Shown: positions 1 to 9,361 of the stretch, in pieces
How the letters are laid out: each line of letters begins with the position of its first letter
Numbering within the stretch: position 1 is the first letter of the stretch
Assembly: GCF_036002945.1 (NCBI RefSeq)
Contig: NZ_CP108529.1
Span: 7,869,001 to 7,933,000, forward strand
DNA: 64,000 nucleotides
Direction of reading: 5' to 3'
From: Streptomyces sp. NBC_01224
Lineage (GTDB): Bacteria > Actinomycetota > Actinomycetes > Streptomycetales > Streptomycetaceae
Made by a program: the position numbers and the translations under genes
The notes under the pieces: generated by a model
Seen by the model: only the letters and a program-made list of their open reading frames with translations
The model's database searches: none
Told to the model about the DNA's origin: nothing

Positions 1-1
1 C

Positions 2-1399
2 CCCGGCAGACTGGCGGTCGAGGCGCTCCTCGCCGCAGGGTGTCGTGCGCTGGTGGTCGACATCGCTGCACTCGCCGCTGCTCCCGAACCGGCGGAGCTC
101 GTACGGACCCTGGCGGCCGAGGCCCGGCTGAGCAGTGGCGGGGTCGTCCTCGGGCCGCTCGAAGCGCTCGCCCCCGAGCGGCCCGAGAGAGCCGGGCTGC
201 TCGGGGGCCTCTGCGCGGCGGTCAGCGGTACCCCCCTGATCGCGTACGGGAAGAAGAACTGGGACCCCCTGTGGACGAGGGAGAGCCCGGTTCCGGTCCG
301 CGTCCTGCCCCCAGGCCCCGCGGGTGTGGCGCGGCAGTGGCGTCGGGCGCTCGCCGAGGCCGGCACGGCTGTCGGGTTGCCCACCGAGAACGTGCCGGCC
401 GACGAGGGACTCATCGAGGCGACCGCGTCCTACCGGCTCGACTCCGAGCAGGTACGCAAGGCCGCCGCCGTCGCCTCCCGGCTGGCCGTCCTGGCGGAGC
501 GTCCGGTGGACGCGCAGGACCTGCGCACAGCGGTCCGGGGACAGAACGGCGCGGGGCTCGAACGGCTCGCCCGCCGCATCGAGCCTGCGGTCGGCTGGGA
601 CGACCTCGTACTGCCTTCCGTGACCCGCCGCCAGCTGTCCGAACTCGCGCTGCGCGCACGCCATCGCGAGCAGGTGCTCGGGCAGTGGCGGATGCGGCCG
701 GGCGGCGGCCGGGGGCGGGGGGTCATCGCGTTGTTCGCCGGTGAGTCCGGCACCGGCAAGACCATGTCCGCCGAGGTGGTGGCGTCGGAGCTCGGCATGG
801 AGCTCTACGTCGTCGATCTGTCGACCGTGGTGGACAAGTACATCGGTGAGACCGAGAAGAATCTCGAAAGGATCTTCGTTGAGGCGTCCGATGTCAACGG
901 CATCCTGCTGTTCGACGAGGCGGACGCCATCTTCGGGAAGCGCTCACAGGTCAAGGACGCGCACGATCGCCACGCCAACGTGGAGTCGGCCTATCTGCTG
1001 CAACGGATGGAGTCCTTCGACGGGATCGCGGTACTCACCACCAATCTGCGGGCCAATCTCGACGAGGCCTTCACCCGTCGCCTCGACGTGATCGCGGAGT
1101 TCCCCATGCCGGACGCCCAGCAGCGACTGGCCCTGTGGGACCGCTGTCTCGGGACGGCGATCCCACGTGACGCGGAACTCGACCTGGAATTCTGCGCGGG
1201 ACGCTTCGAGTTGGCGGGAGGGTCGATCCGGGCCTGCGCGGTGACCGCCGCCTATCTGGCGGCGGAATCCGGGAGACCGCTCGGTATGGAGCAGCTCGTC
1301 TCGGCCGTTTTCCAGGAGTACCGCAAACTCGGCCGACTGGTCCGGGAAAGCGAGTTCGGCCCTTGGCTGGACCGTGCGCGGGGACGTGACGGAGGTTAG
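2..1399 (+). CDS. AAA+ ATPase of an eCIS locus (5' end outside window)
   Basis: The open frame continues upstream to the window edge, so the GTG at 53 is probably not the true start. The C-terminal half is a AAA+ module: Walker A GESGTGKT near residue 230 (counted from the GTG), Walker B GILLFDEADAIFGKR, and an arginine-rich FTRRLD before the lid. The N-terminal part has no recognisable motif. AAA+ ATPases of this type are encoded at the end of extracellular contractile injection (eCIS) clusters, and the DUF4157 gene downstream fits that context. In such systems the ATPase is thought to help assembly or remodelling; nothing here shows its substrate. The family is clear; the eCIS role is inferred from the neighbour, because the sheath and baseplate genes would lie left of the window. 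Confidence 0.85.
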   Translation, partial: PGRLAVEALLAAGCRALVVDIAALAAAPEPAELVRTLAAEARLSSGGVVLGPLEALAPERPERAGLLGGLCAAVSGTPLIAYGKKNWDPLWTRESPVPVRVLPPGPAGVARQWRRALAEAGTAVGLPTENVPADEGLIEATASYRLDSEQVRKAAAVASRLAVLAERPVDAQDLRTAVRGQNGAGLERLARRIEPAVGWDDLVLPSVTRRQLSELALRARHREQVLGQWRMRPGGGRGRGVIALFAGESGTGKTMSAEVVASELGMELYVVDLSTVVDKYIGETEKNLERIFVEASDVNGILLFDEADAIFGKRSQVKDAHDRHANVESAYLLQRMESFDGIAVLTTNLRANLDEAFTRRLDVIAEFPMPDAQQRLALWDRCLGTAIPRDAELDLEFCAGRFELAGGSIRACAVTAAYLAAESGRPLGMEQLVSAVFQEYRKLGRLVRESEFGPWLDRARGRDGG

Positions 1400-1629
1400 C
1401 GCCTCCGGAAAATCTCGGTCGTACCTCTCCCGGCCGACGGTGTGCGCCGGGGATGAGGGTGTGCGTCCCGTAGGCCGGGGGACGCTGCCCTCCGGAACAA
1501 GGCCCCTGCCCTGCGAGGCCCTTCTTCCTGTCGAGTGCGCCGATAGGCTCGTACGGGTGAAGCCCACAGGGTGAGCGGTGTCCGATCCGACGTCGTCGCC
1601 CCCGGTCGCGGTGGAAGGGGCCAGCAGCT

Positions 1630-2250
1630 GTGCACGCATACGAACGGTCGGCAAAGGCGGTGCGCCCGGGACCATCGGCGCGAGCGGCCGGACGTGCGGA
1701 GTCGGTGTTCCGGCCCGGTCCCGGCCGTCTGACGCCTGCGCGGGCGATGAGCCTGCAGCGCACCATCGGCAACGCCGCCGTGGCGCGCATGGTCGAGGAA
1801 GAGGGCGAGCGCAGCGCATTCGGGCCGGAGAACCCGCAGCCCGTCCAGCGCGCCACGGTGCACGCGGTGCTCCGCTCGCCGGGGCGGCCGCTGGACGAAC
1901 CGGTCCGTACCGAGATGGAGGCCCGTCTCGGCTCCGACTTCTCCGACGTCCGCGTGCACGACGACAGCGCGGCCCGTACCTCCGCGGCGGAAGTGGGTGC
2001 CCGTGCCTACACCTCGGGCCATCATGTCGTGATCGGTGCGGGCGGGGCCGACCCGCATACCTTGGCCCATGAACTCACCCATGTCATCCAACAGCGCAAG
2101 GGACGAGTTGCGGGCACGGACAACGGTGACGGCCTCAGGGTCTCGGACCCGTCCGACCGTTTCGAACGCGAGGCGGAGGCCAATGCGAGGCGGGCCATGG
2201 CCGCTCCTTCGGAGAACACGAAGAGGTCCTCACCGAGGACCTGCGGATAG
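1630..2250 (+). CDS. DUF4157 (eCIS core/effector-associated) protein
   Basis: A 206-aa protein starting at GTG 1630; a later ATG before MSLQRTIGNAAVARM is also possible, since that motif often lies near the start in this family. Residues about 95-155 form the DUF4157 domain, with LGSDFSDVRVH, then ARAYTSG, then LAHELTHVIQQ carrying an HExxH-like zinc-protease signature at about residue 147. DUF4157 proteins are a hallmark of eCIS loci, often as putative effectors or their carriers. The gene sits 230 bp after the AAA+ ATPase on the same strand. The last 15 or so residues look unnatural (ENTKRSSPRTCG), and the coding-like sequence continues in another frame, so the C-terminus may be altered by a deletion. 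The domain is certain; the toxin function is not. Confidence 0.8.
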   Translation: MHAYERSAKAVRPGPSARAAGRAESVFRPGPGRLTPARAMSLQRTIGNAAVARMVEEEGERSAFGPENPQPVQRATVHAVLRSPGRPLDEPVRTEMEARLGSDFSDVRVHDDSAARTSAAEVGARAYTSGHHVVIGAGGADPHTLAHELTHVIQQRKGRVAGTDNGDGLRVSDPSDRFEREAEANARRAMAAPSENTKRSSPRTCG

Positions 2251-2297
2251 CACTTCAGCGCTACCGCTCGTTCTTCAACCGCCTGCTCAGTACGTGA
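2208..2297 (+). pseudogene. possible coding remnant overlapping the DUF4157 3' end
   Basis: In the frame +2 relative to the DUF4157 gene, a run ends in LRIALQRYRSFFNRLLST before a TGA at 2295. It is helix-like and has coding-like codon use, unlike the out-of-frame end of DUF4157. It looks like the tail of another protein joined by a deletion or frameshift. I do not recognise the parent family, so this is tentative. Confidence 0.3.
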
Positions 2298-2314
2298 CCG
2301 CAACAACCGCCGCG

Positions 2315-4204
2315 TCACGTCGTCCTTGACGGTTGTGCAGCCGGTTGGATCCACAGGGGCGGATCCAACAGCCGGAACCGCAGTCGGCAGATCACCGCGT
2401 CCGTCTCGTGGCGGACGGCGTGCGCGACGACCGCGCCTCGCTGGTTCTGCAGCAGTCGCTGCCACATGTGGGCCGGTTCGACCTCGGGGATGAGCACGGT
2501 GATCCGTACGCCCGGATCAGTGGCCGCCACCTCGCGTACATACGTGGCGACCGGGCGGCCGACCGAACGGCGCTGCGAGGTCACACGCACCAGAGGGACG
2601 CCCGGATTCCACAGTGCCCAGTCCCGCTCCAGCGCTTCGGTCCGGATGCGGTCCTCGGCATCGGGGTGGCAGACCGTCACCGCGCGGACCTCGTCGCCGA
2701 GGGATGCAGCGGCGGTGAGAGCCTCGCTGGTGAGCCGGGTGAGGGAGGAGACCGGAACCACGACCAGCGAGCGGTCGCGGTGCGGAGGCTCCGGGATGCG
2801 GCCGACGCCCAGCCGCTCGCCGATCCTGGCGTAGGCACGATGGACACACTCGAAGCCCGCGACCAGCAACGGCAGGGCGACCACGATCAGCCAGGCACCG
2901 TCGTGGAACTTGGTGGCGGTGACCACGACCGCGCTGACCCCCGTCAGGAACGCGCCCAGACCGTTCAGCAACGCCTTGCCGACCCACTTGGGCCCGCGCG
3001 CACCGCGCCAGTGGATGACCATCCCGCTCTGGGCGACGGTGAAGCCGACGAAGACGCCGATCGCGAAGAGCGGGACGAGGGTGTTGGTGTCGCCCCCGGA
3101 GAAGACCAGGAGCGCGGCGGAGACGGCCGCGAGCGTGAGGACACCGTGGCGGTGGACCTGCCGGTCGGCCTTGAGCCCGAAGACATGCGGCAGGTAGTTG
3201 TCGCGAGCCAGCAGCTTGAGCAGCACCGGCAGACCGCCGAACGACGTGTTCGCGGACAGCGCCAGCAGCACCATGGTGGCGAACTGGACGACATAGAAGG
3301 CGAGATTGTGCCCGAAGGACGCGTCGGCGAGCTGCGCCAGTACGGTGACGCCCTCGACCGGCTGCAGCCCGAACCGGGAGATCAGCACGGACAGACCGAT
3401 CAGCATCACACCCAGCAGTGCGCCGAGTGCGACCTCCGCGCGCTGGGCGCGGCGGACGGCTGGGGCACGGAAGGACGGAATGGCGTTGGCGATGGCCTCG
3501 ACACCGGTGAGCGCCGAGCAGCCTGAGGCGAAGGCTTTGAGGAGAAGCAACGCACCGACTGTGGTGGCGTTGGTGCCGAGTACGGAGGCATGGTCGGCGG
3601 CCGCTTCCGTGCTCACCGGGGCGTCGCGGAACAGTCCGACCAGGATGAGGACGAAGATCGCTCCGACGAACACCGCGGTCGGCACGATGAACGCGCGCGC
3701 CGAGTCCACGATCCCGCGCAGATTCACGGCGGTGATCAGGATCAGAACAGCGAGGCACAGCCACAAGCGATCGCCGTACAGCTCCGGGAAAGCGGAGGTC
3801 AGCGCTGCCACGCCCGCGGTCACCGCGACGGCCACGTTCAGGACGTAGTCCAGAACCAGGGACGCGGCGGCGACCAGGCTGGTGCGGCGGCCCAGATGCG
3901 TTTTGGCGACCGCGTAGCTTCCGCCACCGTCCGGGAAGGCGGCGATGACCTGGCGGTACGAGGCCACGAGGACGGCCAGGAGGACGGCGATCGCCAGCGT
4001 GACGGGGAGCGTGAAGCCGAGCCCGTGGCCGCCGGCCGCTGCCAGGACCAGAACGATCGCCTCGGGCCCGTACGCCACCGAGGCCATCGCGTCGAGAGAG
4101 AGCGCGGCGAGGCCGGTGAGGGTGGTGAGCTTGTGGCGGGCCCCGGTATCGGGGGGTTCCTCGGCACTTGGTGCCGTACCGGGGTCTGAGGTGAGAAGAG
4201 ACAT
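2315..4204 (-). CDS. APC-superfamily permease with C-terminal soluble domain
   Basis: A 629-aa integral membrane protein. After a short polar N-terminus, LTTLTGLAALSLDAMASVAY begins the first membrane segment; about 12 hydrophobic segments follow to residue 470, and then a soluble tail of about 150 residues with a beta/alpha pattern (LVVVPVSSLTRLTSEAL onward). This layout matches the APC amino-acid/potassium permeases of the YdaO/KimA type (about 600 aa); the substrate cannot be told from sequence. The start is ATG 4204, preceded by AAAGGA. It converges on the DUF4157 gene and has its own 180-bp upstream region. No riboswitch was recognised there. Confidence 0.8.
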   Translation of the reverse strand: MSLLTSDPGTAPSAEEPPDTGARHKLTTLTGLAALSLDAMASVAYGPEAIVLVLAAAGGHGLGFTLPVTLAIAVLLAVLVASYRQVIAAFPDGGGSYAVAKTHLGRRTSLVAAASLVLDYVLNVAVAVTAGVAALTSAFPELYGDRLWLCLAVLILITAVNLRGIVDSARAFIVPTAVFVGAIFVLILVGLFRDAPVSTEAAADHASVLGTNATTVGALLLLKAFASGCSALTGVEAIANAIPSFRAPAVRRAQRAEVALGALLGVMLIGLSVLISRFGLQPVEGVTVLAQLADASFGHNLAFYVVQFATMVLLALSANTSFGGLPVLLKLLARDNYLPHVFGLKADRQVHRHGVLTLAAVSAALLVFSGGDTNTLVPLFAIGVFVGFTVAQSGMVIHWRGARGPKWVGKALLNGLGAFLTGVSAVVVTATKFHDGAWLIVVALPLLVAGFECVHRAYARIGERLGVGRIPEPPHRDRSLVVVPVSSLTRLTSEALTAAASLGDEVRAVTVCHPDAEDRIRTEALERDWALWNPGVPLVRVTSQRRSVGRPVATYVREVAATDPGVRITVLIPEVEPAHMWQRLLQNQRGAVVAHAVRHETDAVICRLRFRLLDPPLWIQPAAQPSRTT

Positions 4205-4384
4205 GTGCTTCGCGGTCCTTTGATCGGGTCCGCTCAGGGTGTTCCCGCTTCCGGTCGGTGACGGCAGCCAATGGCGCGTTCTTGGCGCGAAACGGTGATC
4301 TCTTCACGCGTCCTTGACGGGGTGGCCGGGGCGACGAAAGCGGGGTGGTCGCGACGACATCGACACGGGGAGGTCAGGACGGTG

Positions 4385-7300
4385 TCAAAGCTGCCCCTGA
4401 CCCCCGTCGGAACCACCGACCCGCAGCCGTACGGGACCCAGCAGACCGCTGACACGCTGGCCCGGGAAGACGAAGTGGGTCGGGCTCGTCGCGTCCAGGC
4501 GCGGTGCCAGCGTCCCGAACACGGTGATGTCGAGGGTATTGGCGCCGGGCCCGACCAGGCCTGTCAGATCGAAGACGTACGGGGAGCACACGCGCACCCC
4601 CGCAGCGACGCCACCGACCCGCACCTCCGCGGTCCCGCGGACCCGTCCGAGGTCGAGCGACACCTGCCCCGGGGCGATCTCGGCGGGCACGGTCACCACG
4701 CGGCGGTACCGCACACCGCCGCTGTACTCGGCGAGGCCGTGCGTCTCCCAGCCGCCGACGCGAATCCGCCCGGGCCCCACTTCACAGCGCACGGGCCCGG
4801 CCAGCGCGGCGCCACCCTCGTACCCGGGACGCGTCCGGACGCGCAGGGCCGCGGTCCGGGGCCCGGAGGGGCCACCGGCCGAAAGGCCGACGGTCACGGT
4901 CAGCACGTCCCGCGAGTCGACGGCGGTGACGGGCCCAGTGCACTCGGAGCCGTCCACGAAGACAGTCGTCTCGCCGCGCACCGGCGCGGTCAACCGGGTG
5001 GCACCCGGCGGCAGATCGCACCACAGCCACTCCACCGCTCCCCGGCGCCCCGGGACCGCGAACCGGACCGGCATCACCGTGCCGTCGTCCGCGGTCGGAT
5101 CCAGCCAGGCGGCGCCCGGCAGCGGATGAGGGCGGCGGCGCAGATACAGCGCGGCCGGGTCACCCATCGGCGCGCGACGTACCGCGACGGGCACACGTCC
5201 GTCCGCGCTCTCGGCCCACCAGCGGGCGTCGCTGTGCAGGGTCGCGACACGGTTGCCGTTCCCGTCGTCGAAAACCGCATCCACCAGGACCGCGCGATCG
5301 CCGTCCCCGGACGTCTCCACCGTGATGTCGTTGTCACCGATGCGCAGGGCCGCCGCCACGTCATGCCGTCGCACGCGCGGGACCGCGTGTTCGGCGTACG
5401 GGTCGAATCCGCCTTGCCTGCCCACCACTTGTCCGTTGACGCGCAGCACGCAGGGCACGCGCGCGGCCACCTGGACGACGGCCCGGACGGGGAGGTCCGA
5501 GAGATGCAGCGTCGTGCCCATCGTCTCGGAGGCATGAATCCATTCCGGACGCCGGTAGCGCTCCGGATCGCGTACGAGCGCCACATGCGCCCGCAGGTCA
5601 CAATCCTGATCAGCGGTCAGATCCAGTTCGAGCAGACGGCGGCCAGCTGCCACTGCCACCGGGCCCATCGCCAGGTGGCCCCCGTCGTCCAGGGAGACGG
5701 GGGCCCCGTCGAGCCGGGCCCGCTTCGCCGCCGCGGCTCCGATCGCGAGGTGTCCGTCGAAGGCTTCGTCGAGGAGCAGTTCCATGCGCAGCCGCACCAG
5801 CTCTTCGGCGGCGGTCGGGCCGATGTGTACGAACTCCTCCGGCACATGCCCCTTGGGTCCAAGAACGGCACGGTGGATCGGGTCCTTGTACACGCCCAGG
5901 GTGTCGGACCACTCGATGGCCGAGGGGACGTCGTGGCCGGAGCCGTCGCCGAGCACGACCGCGTGCGGGCCGAACGTCGCGTGGACCGTGGCCGCGACCG
6001 GCTCATCGGCGCGGTCCGCAACGGCCCATCCGTCGTGTACGCCATCCTCCCCGGCCTCTTCCACGCGGTGGCGGAAGGTCCGGCATTCGGTGACGGCGGG
6101 GCCGGCGGGCGGCCCGGTCGAGGGGCGGGCGAAGTCGCCCCAGGTGTTGTCGAGGGTCGGCACGAGCGTCATGTCCCAGTCCGCGTCCGGAGGCATCTCG
6201 ATGGTGGTGACGTCCGGTACGGGTGTGCCGGGTGCGTCGGCTGCTATGGGCATGGCCGTCTCTTGGGTCCCCGCCGGAAAGACCAGCACCGCTGCGGGGC
6301 CCGTATCGAAGGGGACATCGACCTCCACGGCCCGGACGTCGTCATCGGCGGGCCGCACCGGCAGCGTCCGGGGAGCGCCGCCGAACGGATCCAGCAGGAC
6401 CGCCGGGCCCGCCACGTCCCGCACCCGCACCCGTGCGCCGCGCGCATAGCGGTCCGGATCGAAGTCGTATCGGGCATCCAGCCAGCCCAGTGCGGCGCCC
6501 CGCTCGTCGGGGGCCGCCACGGCCGCTCGGGTTGCCCGTGGGGCGGCGGCGGTCAGGAACACCACCGTGGCGCCGTCCACACGGCGCGCGAGTGCGGGGA
6601 CCGGGGCCCGGACCACCGGGTGCGCCCCGGCGAGCGCCGCGGCGAGCGAGTCGCCCGGATCGTCGGTCATGGGGACGGCAGTGGCCCGGCCGTCCGCGAA
6701 GCACGCGCGCAGCTCGGCAAGCACGGTCGCCGATCCGGGACCGACGACATGTTCGGGAAGGGCGCCGATCGCGATCAACTTCCCGCCGGAGGAGGCGAAT
6801 TCGATGAGCCGGCGTGCTGTGTCCCGTTCCAGGACGGTGCACGAGGGCAGCATGACCGTGGCGTACGCCTCGTCCGCGACCCTCAGCCGTACACCGCCGT
6901 CGGACGGAGCGATCCGGGCGCGTGCCAGGGACGCGTCGTCGATGACGTCGGCGTCGAGACCGAGACGGTCCATGATGCCCGGCCGGGTACGGAACCAGGC
7001 CATGTCACCGGTGAGTTGGAGATACGTCGACTGGGCCCGCGCCGCAGCGGCCGTGACCCCGTCCAAAGCGGTACCGGCCTGGGCGGTGGTGGTGGGCAGC
7101 AGGATCGCGATGTCGCACAGGTGGTGACCGAGGCTCAGGATCGCGCACAGCCGGGTCACGGCGTCGGCGAAGACGCGGTGATGGCGCCAGTACGGCTGAC
7201 GCCAGTCGGTTGCGGGTGGCGCCCACTCCCACCAGCCGCCCTTGGTCGTGTAGTAGACGGCATGCGGGTTGTAGAGGGTCGCGCCCGCGCGGAGCCACGG

Positions 7301-8476
7301 CAGCAGCCAGTCGAAGGTCTCCTCCGGCGTGCCGCCCCAGCCGGTGGAGTGGAAGGCCTCGATCCAGGTGCGAGGGCGGCCGTAGAGGTGGGCGAGCGAG
7401 GAATGGATGCGGGCGTCCCCGTGGTGGTCGGAGCCGGGGGCCGAGAACCAGCGGTGGGTGCGGGCGTAGTCGGCGTACAACTCCACGCCCGCGACGGGGT
7501 GTCCGGCACGGGCCGGGTCCTGCTGGTCGCAGCCGATGAGCAGGCCGTGGCGGTCGTGCCAGGCGGCCAGCGGCCGGAAGAACGCCTCCTCGGCCAGCTC
7601 GGCACGGGTCACCTGAAAGTCGCGCCGGACCCGGTGGGCGTCCGGATCCGTGCTGTCGTCGTACAGGGCGTCGAGCTGTGCAGTGATGTCGTACCCGCGA
7701 AGGCGCACGAAGGCGTCGGCGAAACCGGTGGACCAGGTGGGCAGGGAAGGCAGCTCGTCCTGGAAGGAGCCGACGACGACGGTCCCGAGCCGGTCGCCGA
7801 GCCGGCGCTCGAACTCCCCGTGCACCCGGTCCAGCAGTGCTGCACACGCCTGAGTACCGAGGTAGTCGAAGCCGTACGGAATATGGTGATGGAGCGTCAG
7901 GCGCCAGCGTCCAGGGCTCGGCGCCCGTACGACTCCGTCGGCCACCGCGACCGGGACCGCCGGGCCCACTGTCCGGCCGCCGGAGTCGACCGGTTCGGCG
8001 CGGCCCGCTAGCGGCCGGCCGGCTGGGGGACACCGCAGCTCTCCGGTCCGTATCGCTGTGGAGTCGACGACGGCACGCAGGCGGTCGAGCCGACGTCCCG
8101 CGTGGGCGGGCTGTTCGTCGACGAGGCGCGCCTGGAGGTCGGCACCGGAGAAGCCGAGCTGATCGTAGAACCACAGGCTGACGCCGAGTTCGCGGGCGTC
8201 GTCGCACACACTGTCGAGCAGGGTCCACCACGCGTCGGACATGAAAGGCGGGTCGTCGGCGTCGGAGCCGAACAGGGGGCCCGACGGTGCCAGGTTCAGG
8301 AGCACGAGGTTGTGCACCCCGCCCTCCGCGAACCGCTCCAGCTGCGCCCGCAGCCGCGCGTGGTCGAGCCGTTCTCCGCTCCACCACCAGATGGCGGTGG
8401 GCGAGAAGGCACGCGGGGGCTCGGCGAGCACCGCCACGATGCTCGGGGGGAGTGGTGGGTGCGCCGGGTGTGTCAT
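4385..8476 (-). CDS. GH106-like glycoside hydrolase (putative alpha-L-rhamnosidase)
   Basis: A 1363-aa protein without an obvious signal peptide. The N-terminus (FSPTAIWWWSGERLDHARLR, then EGGVHNLVLLNLAPSGPLFG) and the stretch WIEAFHSTGWGGT followed by LYNPHAVYYTTKGGWWEW resemble GH106 and GH106-like hydrolases, which are built on a TIM barrel followed by beta-sandwich domains. The C-terminal 500 residues are beta-rich and include a galactose-binding-like section. It is the last gene of the operon with GH78, a sugar-binding protein and two permeases, 9 bp after the preceding stop, which supports cytoplasmic processing of imported rhamnosylated oligosaccharides. The exact linkage is unknown. 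It could also belong to an unclassified GH family near GH106. Confidence 0.7.
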   Translation of the reverse strand: MTHPAHPPLPPSIVAVLAEPPRAFSPTAIWWWSGERLDHARLRAQLERFAEGGVHNLVLLNLAPSGPLFGSDADDPPFMSDAWWTLLDSVCDDARELGVSLWFYDQLGFSGADLQARLVDEQPAHAGRRLDRLRAVVDSTAIRTGELRCPPAGRPLAGRAEPVDSGGRTVGPAVPVAVADGVVRAPSPGRWRLTLHHHIPYGFDYLGTQACAALLDRVHGEFERRLGDRLGTVVVGSFQDELPSLPTWSTGFADAFVRLRGYDITAQLDALYDDSTDPDAHRVRRDFQVTRAELAEEAFFRPLAAWHDRHGLLIGCDQQDPARAGHPVAGVELYADYARTHRWFSAPGSDHHGDARIHSSLAHLYGRPRTWIEAFHSTGWGGTPEETFDWLLPWLRAGATLYNPHAVYYTTKGGWWEWAPPATDWRQPYWRHHRVFADAVTRLCAILSLGHHLCDIAILLPTTTAQAGTALDGVTAAAARAQSTYLQLTGDMAWFRTRPGIMDRLGLDADVIDDASLARARIAPSDGGVRLRVADEAYATVMLPSCTVLERDTARRLIEFASSGGKLIAIGALPEHVVGPGSATVLAELRACFADGRATAVPMTDDPGDSLAAALAGAHPVVRAPVPALARRVDGATVVFLTAAAPRATRAAVAAPDERGAALGWLDARYDFDPDRYARGARVRVRDVAGPAVLLDPFGGAPRTLPVRPADDDVRAVEVDVPFDTGPAAVLVFPAGTQETAMPIAADAPGTPVPDVTTIEMPPDADWDMTLVPTLDNTWGDFARPSTGPPAGPAVTECRTFRHRVEEAGEDGVHDGWAVADRADEPVAATVHATFGPHAVVLGDGSGHDVPSAIEWSDTLGVYKDPIHRAVLGPKGHVPEEFVHIGPTAAEELVRLRMELLLDEAFDGHLAIGAAAAKRARLDGAPVSLDDGGHLAMGPVAVAAGRRLLELDLTADQDCDLRAHVALVRDPERYRRPEWIHASETMGTTLHLSDLPVRAVVQVAARVPCVLRVNGQVVGRQGGFDPYAEHAVPRVRRHDVAAALRIGDNDITVETSGDGDRAVLVDAVFDDGNGNRVATLHSDARWWAESADGRVPVAVRRAPMGDPAALYLRRRPHPLPGAAWLDPTADDGTVMPVRFAVPGRRGAVEWLWCDLPPGATRLTAPVRGETTVFVDGSECTGPVTAVDSRDVLTVTVGLSAGGPSGPRTAALRVRTRPGYEGGAALAGPVRCEVGPGRIRVGGWETHGLAEYSGGVRYRRVVTVPAEIAPGQVSLDLGRVRGTAEVRVGGVAAGVRVCSPYVFDLTGLVGPGANTLDITVFGTLAPRLDATSPTHFVFPGQRVSGLLGPVRLRVGGSDGGQGQL

Positions 8477-8485
8477 GTGATGCCC

Positions 8486-9361
8486 TCAGCCCTTGAGACC
8501 GCCCGCGAAGCCCTTGATCACATATCGCTGGAGGACCACGAACACCACCAGGATCGGCAGGGCGGCCAGCACCAGTCCGGCGAAGACGAGTCCGTAGTCG
8601 GAGACGTACTGGCCGACGAACGCGAACACACCGACGGGCACGGTCTCCTTGTCGGAACCGCCCAGATACAGCAGCGGGGTGAAGAAGTCGTTCCAGATGA
8701 ACACGGCGTTCAGGATGATCACGGTGCCGGTGATGGGGCGCAGCAGAGGGAAGACGATCCGGGTGAACGCCTGCCGGTGGGTGCAGCCGTCGATGAGTGC
8801 GGCCTGTGCGTAGTCCTGCGGCAGGGCCCGGATGAATCCGGTGTAGAGGAAGACGGTGAACGGCAGTTGGATGCCAGTGTAGAAGAGCACCATCCCTTGG
8901 TAAGTGCCGAGCCAGCCCAGGTCGTCGACGAGTTTGTAGAGCGGGATCATGCCGAGCTGGAAGGGCAGCACGATGCCCAGCAGGAACAGGATGTACAGGC
9001 CGTAGCCGAGGCCGCGGGCGCGGCGCGCGAGGTAGTAGGCACCCGTGGAACCCAGGACGACGAGGATCAGCAGACTGACAGCGGTGATGACCGTGCTGTT
9101 GAGCAGGGCGGGCCCCAGAGACGCGGAGGACCAGGCGTTGCCGAAGTTGGCGAAGGTGGGCGGGGAGGGCAGGGAGAGGGGCGAGTCGGAGATCTGCTGG
9201 GGGTCCTTCATCGCCAGGGTGATCAGGGCGTACACCGGGAACAGGAACACGACGGCGACCGCGATCACGAAAAGTTCGAGGGCGTACTGCCCGAACCGTG
9301 GCCTGCGGCCTCTGCGTTCGGGTTCCTGTTCGGCGGGTCCGCGGGATGTGCCGGTGATCAC
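8486..9361 (-). CDS. sugar ABC transporter permease (MalG/UgpE type)
   Basis: A 291-aa protein starting at GTG 9361, which overlaps the TGA of the previous permease (GTGA). It has six predicted membrane segments. The EAA-type cytoplasmic loop (YAQAALIDGCTHRQAFTRI) lies at about residue 190, and the C-terminus GFAGGLKG is typical of CUT1-family second permeases. It should form the inner-membrane channel with the upstream permease. No ATPase gene lies in the operon; streptomycete CUT1 importers usually share a single MsiK ATPase encoded elsewhere, which is the likely energiser here. Confidence 0.9.
   Translation of the reverse strand: MITGTSRGPAEQEPERRGRRPRFGQYALELFVIAVAVVFLFPVYALITLAMKDPQQISDSPLSLPSPPTFANFGNAWSSASLGPALLNSTVITAVSLLILVVLGSTGAYYLARRARGLGYGLYILFLLGIVLPFQLGMIPLYKLVDDLGWLGTYQGMVLFYTGIQLPFTVFLYTGFIRALPQDYAQAALIDGCTHRQAFTRIVFPLLRPITGTVIILNAVFIWNDFFTPLLYLGGSDKETVPVGVFAFVGQYVSDYGLVFAGLVLAALPILVVFVVLQRYVIKGFAGGLKG

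Noticed and set aside
2285..2340. Hairpin between the DUF4157 gene and the permease (ACGTGAC/GTCACGT)
   Set aside because: Only a 7-bp stem with a long loop; too weak to call a terminator.
4205..4384. Possible c-di-AMP (ydaO) riboswitch upstream of the APC permease
   Set aside because: Conserved core sequences of that riboswitch could not be found on the minus strand; the region is just a 180-nt leader.
4271..8011. Very long open frame antisense to the GH106-like gene
   Set aside because: Its composition mirrors the codon bias of the real minus-strand gene and it has no family motif; the same holds for the long antisense frames at 42993-44879, 47740-49221 and 57212-58462.
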